A DNA stretch of 64,000 nucleotides from Zychaea mexicana (Eukaryota > Mucoromycota > Mucoromycetes > Mucorales > Lichtheimiaceae), in NCBI RefSeq assembly GCF_025766255.1, contig NW_026516722.1, forward strand, positions 220,093 to 284,092, in the 5' to 3' direction. The stretch's first letter is position 1. The number at the start of each line of letters is the position of its first letter. The notes beneath the pieces were generated by a model, which was given only the letters and a program-made list of their open reading frames with translations, was not told where the DNA came from and did no database searches. The position numbers and the translations under genes were made by a program. Positions 1 through 10,103 of this stretch are shown here, piece by piece.

Positions 1-1420
1 TAATCATCTTGGCGCCGCTCGACCCACGCCTGATACTGTGTCATTGCCCGCTGTACTTGCACTTCCGGAACCATATGTCGCTTCTCGACGAAAGCCTTCA
101 GACTATCACCGTTTATTGCGCCATTTAGCCGCCGTGAGTTCGGCCCTTCCAAGTAGTAAGTTCCGTTTCCGCCAACCCCAACAACAACCATAGGCCCTAG
201 CCATCGATCATTGAACTTCCCTTGCGGATACTTGTCACGCATCAACACCTGTTCGCCAACCCGAAACGGCTTCCGGAATGCAACACGTCGATCGTACAGC
301 TCCTTGTCTTTTTGCTTGCGTATCTTGGCTTTTTCTTTTGCTTCCTCCCTGAGCTGATCCGCCATGTGTTCGATAACCTTTGTTCGGCTTATAATCTCCT
401 CCGAAAGCTCACCTTCGACAAAATCCCTCCGGGGCGCTGGCCAAGTGGCGGGGGTCCGCAATTCGTACCCAAATAGCAATCTCGCCGGCGACATTCCCGT
501 CGCCTCGTTTGGCATGGTCCTAATAGCCAGCAGCGCGGGCCCAACACAGCTTTCCCAGTTACCCAGGCGGTCCTCTTCACGGGCAATTTTCGCAATAGTG
601 GAGACGATCGTTTGATTCATTCGCTCGCACATCCCATTGACCTGTGGTCTTACAGCCGTGGTAGTGATATGTCGGCAACCAAGGCCCTTCAGAAATTCCC
701 GCACGAAAGCAGACTTGAAATTTGATCCTCGGTCGGTCAGTAGGTAGCGGGGCACACCAAACATCATCACAATGTGATCGAATAGAAACCTTGCAGTCGT
801 GTCCTCATTGATATTGTCGACTACTACCGCAACAGGCCACCTCGTCAAATAGTCCACCGCAACCAGGAGATACTTGTCTTGCTTGTTTTCGTACTTGATT
901 GGGCCAACAGCATCACAGCCTACCATGTAGAAAGGATCGGACGGCGTGTCGATCGGCCTACCCGTATTGTAGCGAGTTCTTCTTGCCCGAGCGCGAAATT
1001 GACATGACTCACACGACTGTACGATGGAGCGCACCTTCTCAAATAACCCTGGACCCGTATATGCCATTTTAACTCGACGCCAAGTGTTGTTTATACCAAA
1101 ATGACCTTCTGCATGGACCGCTCGAATAACCTCGCTGACTACACCTTCATGTAATAGTTCTTCACCTCGTACCTGAGGACTTTCAGTTCGTCGATATAGC
1201 CGCCCATCTACCATCATGTATTTAGCCGCATGAAATCTAATCTTGCGCTTGACCACTTCGGTGCTATCCAAGGGGTACCTCTTCCGCGAAAGGTAATGTA
1301 CTAAGGCCAAATAAAACGGGTAATCCATACTGATAAATTCAGGAAGCTCCACCAGACAGCGTGACGCGTTACGAGACCAGAGACAAGGATGAACCGCCCA
1401 GAGTATAAGGTTTTTTTTTT
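1..1420 (-). CDS. Ty3/gypsy pol, integrase part (runs off left edge)
   Basis: Integrase of an LTR retrotransposon; it joins the cDNA copy to chromosomal DNA. Translating the minus strand gives an HHCC zinc finger (VHAEGHFG then SCESC, about 1010-1120), then the DDE core: D in MVGCDAVGP (about 920), D in TDRGSNF (about 725) and E in GMCERMNQ (about 625). The segment ALLAIRTMPNEATGMSPARL follows (about 480-540). The C-terminal part reads on through a basic region to the window edge without a stop in the stretches I translated, so the end of pol and the 3' LTR lie outside. This is the best-preserved part of the element; the upstream RT region is broken. The start is not a real initiation site: integrase would be released from a Gag-Pol polyprotein. 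Confidence 0.85.
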
Positions 1421-1708
1421 GTGAGATAAAAGTGAGAGAGAGATGATATCATATTTTATTCTGCTTTTCAGAAGACATGCTTATATATAAGAGAGAAAAA
1501 AGAAAAGGTACCGAAGTATCGGAAAGGGCATAAGTACTACATTGCTAAATGGAGAATAAGAAGAGAGTTGTTGTCCGACATAATTGATAAAAGGAATGAC
1601 GAGATCGTTATTTTCCGGAAGGAAACAGAGGAAGAAAAGGAAAGGAGAATATACTGAAGCTAATATGAAGGGGAATTAGAGTATATTAATGATAATAGGG
1701 CGGAAAGA
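1421..1708. other. Non-coding linker between RNase H and integrase
   Basis: About 290 bases rich in A and G with a poly-T run near 1411-1421 (as written on +). It holds stops in the frames I followed and separates the RNase H end (ADALSRLL) from the integrase zinc finger. It may be a small insertion or a decayed linker. I recognise no repeat or gene in it. Confidence 0.4.
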
Positions 1709-3054
1709 CTACAGCAGGCGGGACAAGGCATCGGCCGGATTTTCCTGTCCACGCATATACTCGATCGTAAAATCGTATCCGAGCAAGGCGGCTGCCCATC
1801 TTTGAATTTTCGGATTTGGCGCCTTCTCATGCGGACCAAAGATAAACCGGAGACAAGAGTGATCCGTGCGCGCCAAGAAATGCCGTCCAGCAAGAAGGTG
1901 TCGAAACTTCTCGACTGCCCAAACCAAAGCCAACGCCTCGATGTGTGTTGCTGCATACGATTTTTCTGGCCCACGTACTACGCGCGACGCGTACGCAATG
2001 ACGGTTTCTTCGCCGCCTTCGATCGGTTTTGTGACAGGATGGCCGACAAACCGTGGGACGACGCATCAGTAGTAAGGATCTGCTGCTGGTCAGGGTCGGG
2101 GAACGAAAGTACAGGTGGCTTCGTCAGTACTTGCTTGAGCGACGCGTATGCTCGTTGTTGCTCTTCTCCCAAACAAAATCGTTTTTCTTTTGCAATAGTC
2201 TTGTCAATGGTTCTGCCAGCTTTGCGTAATCGGCCACGAAACGACGATAATAACCTGCCATACCCAAAATGAACGTACTCCACCACGGTCCTTAGGTGCC
2301 GCCATTGCCAACGTCTTTTCAATATTTTTAGGACTTGGCTCTAACCCGCAGACGACACAACGTGGCCCAGATACTCGACTCGCCTTTGCGCAAACACGCA
2401 CTTTTCTCGCCGCAGCCGCAAATTCACCGCACGACACGCATCGAAGACCAGACGTAGATGTTCCAAATGCTGCTCGTAGGACCGGCTGTACACGACAACA
2501 TCGTCAATAAAAACCCGGACGAAGTCTCCAATGTACGAGGAAAGCAGTGTAGTCATAGTACGTTGGAAGGTACTCGGCGCCGAGGCCAATCCAAGGGCAT
2601 CACTTTGAAAACGAACGTGCCGGAGCACATGTAAAACCTGATTTTTCCACGGAATCCTCGGCAAGGGGAATTTGCCAATATCCTTGTGCGGCATCCAGCG
2701 TTGAAAACCACGACGCACCACCCAACGAGTTCAACAAATCATCGATTTGCGGTAACGGATAGGTCTCGAGGACACTCTGCTTGTTCAACCGCTGGTAGTC
2801 GATAACCATGCGGAGGGCGCCCCTTTCTTACGTACGAAGAATACTGGTGACGTCCACTTCCCCGTTGATGGTCGGATTAGACCAAGGTCAAGCATCTTCT
2901 TCAACTCTTCGCGCAGGTAACGGTCTCTTCCAGGACAAACGGAAAGGTTTGATCGGACAGGGACTTCGCTAGTGGTCAGGATATGATGTTCTGCTCCTAC
3001 TACTCGACCTAATCCACTATTCTCATAGAATACGTCCGAGAAAACGTCGATCAT
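1709..3054 (-). pseudogene. Ty3/gypsy pol, reverse transcriptase and RNase H, frameshifted
   Basis: Reverse transcriptase copies the element RNA and RNase H removes the RNA strand. Seen on the minus strand in order: N-terminal RT (REELKKMLDLGLIRPSTGKW, about 2870-2930), RT palm (STLDAAQGYWQIPLAED, about 2660-2710), the catalytic box in the form FIDD (VFIDDVVVYSR, about 2490-2520), then RNase H (LTTDASSHGLSAILSQ, about 2040-2090) ending at ADALSRLL. The pieces lie in two alternating frames (2785-3054, 2600-2809, 2341-2721, 1978-2322, 1709-1933), so at least three frameshifts separate them and no functional polyprotein can be read. The stretch 3055-3312 belongs to the protease-RT linker and shows no domain I recognise. 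Confidence 0.88.
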
Positions 3055-3312
3055 TCCTTGTATTCCGATGGCGGCTCCTCTGGCTCTTCCTGATCCGACT
3101 CGGCCTTGTCCAGGTTACCCAGCTCCTCGACGTAATACTTCAGTGACATATCGTCGTTGGCCTGCACGCACTACTCGCGCCAGTCTCGTCACTTGAGCCA
3201 TCCGCGCCTACCGCGACAGCAAAAATTTCCTTGGCTTCGCCAAGTCCGTCATTGGCAGATAAGTTTTTCTTGATGGGGGGATCGTTTGTAATTCCACGTA
3301 GCCACGTCCTTT

Positions 3313-4341
3313 CTAGGTTGGGATGATCAGGGTTGATTCTTCGATTTTAGGAACGATGCCGTACGCCCTAAACCACGTCGTACCCAAAAGACAGAGGTCA
3401 CGGTTGTTCTTCGTCTTGGTGATGCACATATGTTCAGGCCGCAGCTTCCCTGCCACACGAACCGGCACGCTCACTACGATCTCGCCAGTACGATCGGATT
3501 CCTCGTCCAGACCAGCCAACGCCAAACGATCACCACTTCCTTCGAGACCTAGCCTTCTTGCCAACGACTGGCTGATCACCGAGACAGCCGCACCCGAGTC
3601 GAAAACTGCTTTAACCACCTGGCCATTGATAACGACCGGCCCACGCAATGGAATCCTACTTTGCATGGTACGTAAATCATATGGGTAGTTGTATATCGTA
3701 TCTTCTGATTCATATCCATCGAGGTCATCGCTTAGGCTTGCTTCGTTGCTTGATGACACCTCCGACCAAGTACTGTCCCAGTCGGTATCCGATCCGCCAT
3801 TGCCACTAGCGCTGCTACTACTATCGTCATCGCCAAAAGTATCGTCATCACCGTCGCCATCGTAGCCATACGCCTCTCCAGCTGCCACCGCATAATTCAT
3901 CGCCGACGGATTCGTCGCGATCGCCTTGTTGCCTCGACCATGTAAAAACTTGAGCCCATCGCGGACGTCCGCGTACGCCTTCTTATTCAAGGCCAACCAA
4001 TGAGCAAGGCTCAAACCAGAATCAACTTGCTTCAGCCGCTCCCAGATGTCCACTTGGTCGAGCTCGATCGGTAACTTGCGCGGGGGTTGCCCTTTCCTTG
4101 GCGCCTTTACTGCCTTCTCTTTGCTACTGCTGGTCCCACCATTTTCGCCGCTCTTGTTGTTGCCGCCGCTACTGCTGTTGGGTTGGAGGATGGGCAGATT
4201 CAATGGCGCTATCACATTCTTGCCTTTCTTGTCCGCCCAAACGTTCGACACCAGCGATGTTTCCAACACACCGCGCTTTTGTCCAACGGCATAGACATCG
4301 ACCACCTCCACCATGTGCACGCCAAACTTGCCTTGACCCAC
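3313..4341 (-). CDS. Ty3/gypsy retropepsin-like protease region
   Basis: A 342-codon open frame on the minus strand. The N-terminal half is low complexity (Lys/Pro-rich, then Ser/Asp/Gly-rich around residues 165-205). The C-terminal ~110 residues form an aspartic protease domain with the active-site motif VFDSGAAVSVI (about residues 245-255) and a later LCLLGTTWF segment typical of retropepsins. It would cleave the Gag-Pol polyprotein. It follows gag and precedes RT, the usual gypsy order. The ATG chosen is simply the first in the frame; in life it may be reached by frameshifting from gag. The open frame is notable beside the broken RT. Confidence 0.78.
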   Translation of the reverse strand: MGQGKFGVHMVEVVDVYAVGQKRGVLETSLVSNVWADKKGKNVIAPLNLPILQPNSSSGGNNKSGENGGTSSSKEKAVKAPRKGQPPRKLPIELDQVDIWERLKQVDSGLSLAHWLALNKKAYADVRDGLKFLHGRGNKAIATNPSAMNYAVAAGEAYGYDGDGDDDTFGDDDSSSSASGNGGSDTDWDSTWSEVSSSNEASLSDDLDGYESEDTIYNYPYDLRTMQSRIPLRGPVVINGQVVKAVFDSGAAVSVISQSLARRLGLEGSGDRLALAGLDEESDRTGEIVVSVPVRVAGKLRPEHMCITKTKNNRDLCLLGTTWFRAYGIVPKIEESTLIIPT

Positions 4342-4427
4342 TGCAACGCCAGATGACGATGGAACCTTGTTTTCTTCATTATTTCTTATTGGGGAATGGG
4401 AATTCGATTAGACGACAGTGTTCCCGC

Positions 4428-5300
4428 CTACTGCCGCCTGTTGCCATTTCCCTGGTCCTTATGCACGAGACTCGGACACTGCGTTGATATATGGCCTTCT
4501 TGATTACAGTTCCAACATTTGGGTGGGGGCCTTGGTGGGTAATTGGGAGGGGTTCTTCTGTACTGCTGCGAGGGTCCAAGTTGTAATTGCAAGGCACACA
4601 GACTTTCCGCCACTTGCATCAACAATGTATGCGTTTGTGACACCGAATCCTCTGGCGCCAAACTTGAAGGTGCCACCCTGCCTGATGAAGCCACGCTGCT
4701 ACCCACCACCTTGACTTCAGACTTTCTTCTCGATGCTACACCACTCGCCCCCGAGACATCCTGGCTGCGCAAATACTTGTTCCTTGCATTCTGGATGCGT
4801 ACTGCCTTGTCTACCGCCTCTTTCCATGACGTTGCCACCGCCGATTCTTCTATGCAAAATGCGATTTCTGGATCAATAGCTTGGACGAAATAACAGACTT
4901 GGTACGACTCCTCAGCTAACCCAACCAGAGAAAATAGCTCCTGCAACTTGTATGCGACATCCTCGACGGTTTCGCCTTGGTCTTGCTTTATGCATTCGAT
5001 CTTCGCCCACCATGTCTCTCGATGTTCGGCCGAAATAAACCGCGCCTTAAACGCCTCTTCGAACGTTTCCCACGTAATGATGCTATCTTCTAGCGGCACC
5101 TACCAGAGTTCAGCTTGCCCCTTCAGATGCGAGGCCGCGACGAGCAACACCTCAGCATCGGACAGGTTGCCTCGTTGCCAGAGACGTCGAACTTGGCAAA
5201 GCCACACCATCGGATTCTCGCCCGAACTGGAACCAGAGAAGGAGCCAGGCGATGAGATAAACTTGAATATCTTGTTGTTTACGGAATCAGTTTCGTTCAT
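4428..5300 (-). pseudogene. Ty3/gypsy gag with zinc knuckle, one in-frame stop
   Basis: Capsid/nucleocapsid protein of the minus-strand element. Reading from ATG at 5300, the frame gives a retrotransposon-gag domain (ITWETFEEAFKARFISAEHR, about 5020-5080) and a CCHC knuckle near the end (CWNCNQEGHISTQC, about 4470-4510). A single TAG at about 5100-5102 (AELW-stop-VPLED) splits an otherwise continuous frame; a second ATG just after it gives the 223-aa 3' part. The stop is one C-to-T change away from CAG. It lies between the LTR (right) and protease (left). Confidence 0.85.
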
Positions 5301-5361
5301 TGTTCTTGATGCACGACACGGTCTTGTTCTTCAAATGATGATTACGGTCGACCCCCTAAAT

Positions 5362-6289
5362 TGACACGTGTGGTGTTTGGAAAAGGACAAAAGGTAGTAT
5401 ATAAAAAGGGGAAAAGGTAGAAGGGATTCAGAAGAATAGGGTTGATATACAGTAAAATACAAATAGACAGAATTCAGAAAATAAAAAGGAATCAGGGATA
5501 TGATGAACGCAAAATACAAGTACACAGATACACGATTACAATAACGGCAAGTTCCACTCCCAGTGTCAATTGTCAATCCACGAATATATGTCTGAAAACG
5601 CTTCCCTTTTTATTTTATCATGGGGTTAATCCCCTTTTATACACCTTATCAACTGGGCGCACTCGGCCGAGAACGGCGCCAGGCAGAGGACAACGATCTC
5701 TATCACGTAGTTTGGATGGAGTAGAAGACGGAAAAATAGGGAAATGGATATAGCAATGTCTATACGACAGATGGAAACATAAGAGAGGGAGTACGATGGA
5801 AAATAAGAGGGGCCATGAAATTACAGGGTCATGGCAACAAGGTAAGGGTAACGAGGGAAAAGGACAACGGAGAATAATATAAACTGCACAGGGCAGGTAG
5901 CATGAGTACATGAGAGAGTATAATACGGAAAATAAGGACGGATAGAAATATAAGGGACAGGTCCCATTAAAAGAAGCATAAAGAAGAAATAATATTTGGC
6001 GCCTATGGCCGGCACGATTTAGAGTTGAAGGAACGTAAAATGATGCGAGAGGAAATGACACTAAGGGAAATAAGAAAAATAAAGGGAACTGACAGAAAGG
6101 GAAAAAGAAGTATGATAATCCCCAGATGGGAGGTGCGAGAAGAATTGTGGGGAGTTGGGGGGGAACCTGTGCATCGGATGACCATCGCCGGCAGAAAGAT
6201 CCGCCATCGAAATCGCCCATGATTGGCCGAAGCCAGAATTCGTTCGTCGGAAATGAATGAGGCCGGGAAGCCCCGCACACTTCGTGTCA
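5362..6289 (-). mobile_element. 5' LTR of the gypsy element
   Basis: The segment starts TGACACGTG and ends CACTTCGTGTCA on the plus strand, giving the TG...CA ends and short inverted termini (TGACACG/CGTGTCA) expected of an LTR. It sits directly upstream of gag (ATG at 5300), 928 bp long, and contains a TATAAAAG box on the minus strand near 5634-5641. The interior is strongly purine-rich on plus, which creates a long but compositionally odd open frame on minus that I do not regard as a gene. The partner LTR is outside the window, so the 5-bp target duplication cannot be checked. The outer end lies 11 bp from the tRNA-Arg. Confidence 0.6.
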
Positions 6290-6300
6290 CCCTCATAATA

Positions 6301-6373
6301 GGGCATGTGGCGCAATGGATAACGCACCTGACTACGAATCAGGAGATCGTAGGTTCGACCCCTACCTTGCTCA
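6301..6373 (+). tRNA. tRNA-Arg (anticodon ACG)
   Basis: A 73-nt cloverleaf. The anticodon stem CCTGA/TCAGG pairs perfectly around loop CTACGAA, giving ACG. The T stem GTAGG/CCTAC pairs perfectly around TTCGACC. The acceptor GGGCATG/CTTGCTC pairs with one T-T mismatch and one G-T pair. The D arm carries GCGC...CGC. The sequence is identical to the copy at 51038-51110. No intron. Confidence 0.9.
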
Positions 6374-6487
6374 CTACGTAATAAGTGGTAAATAACATTT
6401 TTATTATTTGATGTGCTATAGTAAAATTGACCACTGTCGTAGTACAATATCCGGTTATTTTAATAACCATAGATACTTCTTTTACTG

Positions 6488-6820
6488 GGGTTGCCAAGTC
6501 GTCCCTTGTCGTAGCTAGAATTGATCGGTCTTACCTTTTCCCTTTTTGTCCCACCTTACCATCATTCGAACACATAGTCCATTGTCGTTAATGCACGTTT
6601 GGCAAAACACGTAGTTCTTCATCCTTTGAACACGTATCCATTCATCAACACAACACGTAGTCATCTCATTAGAGTTATCATTACAATAGTCTTAGGAAAC
6701 ATATAAATATCCCCTCCATCATCAAATAATAAAGATCATCTTTCAAGTCATCTCTTATTCTTCTTTATTCTTTTGTTATCTCTCTTCTATTGGCTACGGT
6801 ATTGATCCACCAAAAAGACT
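6488..6820 (+). repeat. LTR-like fragment
   Basis: This stretch has promoter and polyadenylation-like signals in order: a TATA-like CATATAAATAT near 6703, AATAATAAAG near 6727, then a pyrimidine-rich tract ending at CTATTGGCTACGG. The last ~120 bp resemble 56229-56360, which has the same TATA-to-CTATTGGCTATGG layout. The first ~165 bp are repeated in inverted orientation at 8685-8845. I read it as an LTR fragment of the retrotransposon whose gag follows. Confidence 0.5.
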
Positions 6821-6827
6821 TCGACAA

Positions 6828-7439
6828 TTAGTAGCAGAAGGTGGTTGAATAGGTCGAGTTGTCAGAAGTACTGTTGTGGGCGTAATAAACGATGATGTTG
6901 ACAAACAACTCTCTGAAGTCAGCCTCAGTCAAATCATGCTGTCTTTGGAAATACCTAGTAAGTGCACGGTTGGCACGAGACAACTCAACATCAGTCGCCC
7001 TAGCCTCAACAACATTTCCACTCAAGGTACCGCGGTAGTTAGAAGCCGCACCAACATCGATGCCACCTACAATGTTCGGAGCCTGGACAACAGTGGCAGA
7101 CGAACAAGCGGAGTCGTAAGTGTAGTTGACGTCTTCTTCAGGAATGTTTGGTATGTTTTGAGCCATAGCAGCAAGTCGTTGTAATTTCTGATCGTATAAA
7201 GCTAAAGTGAGAGTTTTGTGATCTTCAAACAAAGACAGAAGGTTAAGTATGCAAAGGTCGTCGGTAGTCAAACCGTTGTAATGGATAAAAGACAGAACTT
7301 CGAGATGAGAAACTTGACCATAGACGTAAGAGACAAAGAAATTGAAAAGGTTCGAGTGAGTACGAGAATTGAGAGACAGAAACAAAGGCAAATGCACGAT
7401 CGTAAAATCGTTGTATTCCATACACTGGTATAAATACAA
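6828..7439 (-). CDS. hypothetical ORF, 203 codons
   Basis: An open frame on the minus strand that I do not recognise. From the internal Met near residue 92 (MAQNIPNIPEEDVNYTYD) it looks protein-like, with an acidic/polar middle and a C-terminal helical stretch (SRANRALTRYFQRQHDLTEA). The first ~60 residues are hydrophobic/aromatic and may be non-coding. It lies antisense between an LTR-like fragment and a gag relic, so it may be a captured piece of host sequence or chance. No domain, signal peptide or catalytic motif is evident. Confidence 0.3.
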   Translation of the reverse strand: MYLYQCMEYNDFTIVHLPLFLSLNSRTHSNLFNFFVSYVYGQVSHLEVLSFIHYNGLTTDDLCILNLLSLFEDHKTLTLALYDQKLQRLAAMAQNIPNIPEEDVNYTYDSACSSATVVQAPNIVGGIDVGAASNYRGTLSGNVVEARATDVELSRANRALTRYFQRQHDLTEADFRELFVNIIVYYAHNSTSDNSTYSTTFCY

Positions 7440-7545
7440 GAACGCCCCCTGTTTCCAAGAATTTCGAACAAGTCAAGAACCATTGTTGGATTTAGAAGAA
7501 CCTACCACACAACAAGAACTTACCTTTGAAACGCCGCAACTTAAA

Positions 7546-8670
7546 ATGAACCAAGAACAACAAACCATCTTGCTGCAAGCAATGCATAACTTGTTGGAGA
7601 AAGACAACTTGGCTCCTATTTTCCGCACTCGCATATGTGAACCCGACACATACCATAGTGACCGAAGTTTGGATGCTGCCTTGAACTAGGTTTCGGCTGT
7701 GGAACGATACTTGACGATGGCCAAGCTGGATGAACACGAATGGGTCAGCTATGCGGTAACATTGTTGCGTGGCAAAGCCGAAACATGGTGGCGGCAACAA
7801 GAGGCACGGGTGACGATTGACGAATGGCGTGAATTCAGAAAACAGCTGCTGGCGACTTTTAATCCACCTAACGCTCCTCAACTGGCTCGAGACTGATTGG
7901 CAGCGGTAGCACAAACAGGGACAGTGGCACTTTATGTCTCGCAATTCTAAGTAGCATGGTCGTCAGTGCCATCTATGTCCGACGAAGAGGCACTTGACCG
8001 TTTCCAACATGGTCTCCACCCAACTATCCGTATGTAGGTGTTGACGCGTTTTCCATCTTCGACTGATGAAGCCATGAAACTTGCGCTGGCTGTTGAAGGT
8101 GCACAGCAAACAAGCCAGGCCGTGCTGTAAGAAGCCCACGGATTTCTGGTAGCACAACCCCAAATGCGGCAACACCAATATACTCAGCAACCCCAGCTTG
8201 TTCCTGAGTACCTCCGCTCCTCTAGTGTGGCACCCATGGATCTGGATGCTCTGCGTACAAGGTTCCCTGAGGCATAGCAAGGTCCCCGTAGTGGTGGTGG
8301 CAACTGGCGACAACTGGGATACCGCCGTAACAATGATACTGACAAGGACTGTTACAATTGTGGTGGCTGGGGCCACATTGCTCGCAATTGTCTGTCTCCT
8401 CGTCGCAACCGTCAGCAACAGGGTCGTTCTCTAGGCCAGGGAAAAGGCCAAGCGCGTCGGGATTAAAGGGAGTCCCCTTGCGCTCGTTTCCATCCCTTAA
8501 TGTTATCTGAACCAGGCCCGAAGTTGTCCCTGAGGGCGAACTGATTGATCTGTCCGAAGATCGTGAACAAGATGCACAGGTGCTGCAGCGTACACTAGAG
8601 GAGGATAGCCAGTATTTTGACTCCTTGTTATCAATAAAAGAAACTGATTTGCCACTGTATTCCATGCTGT
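7546..8670 (+). pseudogene. LTR-retrotransposon gag with seven in-frame stops
   Basis: Gag of a second LTR element. The frame beginning MNQEQQTILLQ has a retrotransposon-gag domain (VTLLRGKAETWWRQQE, about 7755-7800), a Gln-rich linker and a CCHC knuckle CYNCGGWGHIARNC (8350-8391). Stops in that one frame are TAG 7687, TGA 7894, TAA 7948, TAG 8035, TAA 8128, TAG 8275 and TAA 8464, yet the domains stay in register from 7546 to past 8460. A frameshift near 8515 leads to a short continuation (ELIDLSEDREQDAQ) that is cut at about 8684, where an inverted LTR-like segment begins. Pol is missing. Confidence 0.85.
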
Positions 8671-8684
8671 GCAATGGTCGTGCT

Positions 8685-8845
8685 GTTGATGAATGGATAT
8701 GTGTTCAAAGGATGAAGAACTATGTGTTTTGCCAAACGTGCATTAACGACAATGGACTACGTGTTCGAATGATGGTAAGGTGAGACAAAAAGGGAAAAGG
8801 TAAGACCGATCAATTCCGGCTACGACACCCTGACGTAATGTGCAG
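8685..8845 (-). repeat. Inverted copy of the 6488-6655 LTR segment
   Basis: The reverse complement of this stretch matches 6490-6655 closely, for example GCACGTTTGGCAAAACAC in both, with scattered substitutions. It abuts the end of the gag/protease relic, so it interrupts that frame. Two inverted arms of about 160 bp therefore enclose 6660-8680. Confidence 0.75.
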
Positions 8846-10103
8846 CTACTTACTCTTGTACTTCCTTGCTGCGTAACATCAATCATCAACATCATCACCT
8901 TTGTCATTACCACGATTATATCCGTAGCTTTTCACTATAATCTTTATCATAATATCCGCAGCATCATTTGTATATTTTTAGTTTTAGAAAACAGTATAAA
9001 TATGGGTCATCTTTATTGAATAAAATATTATCTGTCAGTTCTTCTATTTCTTTTTAGTTACCTTTGTAGTCCTATCCCTCTTCGTGGTCATTTCGGTGTA
9101 CTTCTATCTCAGTGGTTATTCTTGGTGGGTTGTCTCTATTCTTTGTGATATCATTTTATAGAACAACAGCACCAGCCTTTGATTATTCTGTTTTGGCTAC
9201 ACAACAATTTTACCAGACAACAAACAATAGAGAGTTTTAGGGCTTTGACAAAATGATTTTGTTGAAATGCCTTCTAAATACAGAACAACTGTCTGATTTT
9301 AAAGAAGTAGCTTGTGTCATACTCTAGAGGGAACAATTTAGTAACTCAGTAATAAATGGATGCTAAGATGACTCCACTGATTTTTTCCCTTTGAAAACTT
9401 TGAATGACAATGCCACTTATCGGTAGGTTGGTGTAAGGTGCAGACAGGAACAAGATAAGATAAGGACAGAAAGACCAGACGAGAATGTGCTAGGTACTTT
9501 CAGCAAGAATAGGACAAGACAAGAAGGAAACCAGGAGGTAGGAGAGCAGATGATGAGAGAAGATATAAGGAACAAGATATAGGATGAAAACAAGATATTT
9601 AACTGATGTTTTATTATTCAAAGACAATGGTGTTTATATATCTTTTACTATAGAATTTAATAATGCGAATAAATGGAAAGATTGGTATTAGGGTTGATTA
9701 TTCGGATGATGATGATAGATGATATTGTTACTTGGTGGAACATCTTATAGTCTGATATTTACAAATTTATTATAAAATTTCATCTATTTATGTTATTTTT
9801 TCAAATCTGGAGTTTTAAATTGTGCATATTAAATTAATTTATTTTTAAAAACAAAATTGAATTTTCTTTATAATATAAAAAGTGCTCTAAAAATGGTTTG
9901 CCTAAATGAATTTCTCCCAATCAATCATATACAATTACATATAAATATATATAAGGAAATAGAATCCTTTATGTATATAGAATTTGATCATTTTATTAAA
10001 GAAAATATAATTGAAAAAATCTCTAAAAAAAAAATAAAAAAATAAAAGACTTATTCTTAAATGATTATTTTCTATACTTAAGTATGAGTAATAACTTCTG
10101 TAC
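8846..10103. other. AT-rich stretch without a recognisable gene
   Basis: Contains a second LTR/promoter-like run (CAGTATAAATATGGGTC near 8995, AATAAAATATT near 9019) followed by pyrimidine-rich sequence to about 9160, then low-complexity AT-rich DNA. A 62-codon AT-rich frame at 9857-10045 is not convincing. Nothing else is supported. Confidence 0.4.

Noticed and set aside
5618..6280. 220-codon minus-strand ORF rich in Phe, Leu and Pro
   Set aside because: It is the shadow of a purine-rich tract inside the LTR; composition is not protein-like and no domain is visible.
6061..6447. 128-codon minus-strand ORF containing GRTYDLLIRSQVRYPLRHMP (also at 51023-51253)
   Set aside because: It is the antisense translation of the tRNA-Arg gene; both copies occur only because the tRNA is duplicated.
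7369..8464. Reassigned stop codons (TAA/TAG as Gln) as explanation for in-frame stops
   Set aside because: TGA also appears at several sites, and intact genes here (Merlin, the 288-aa gene) terminate at TAG, so mutation is simpler.
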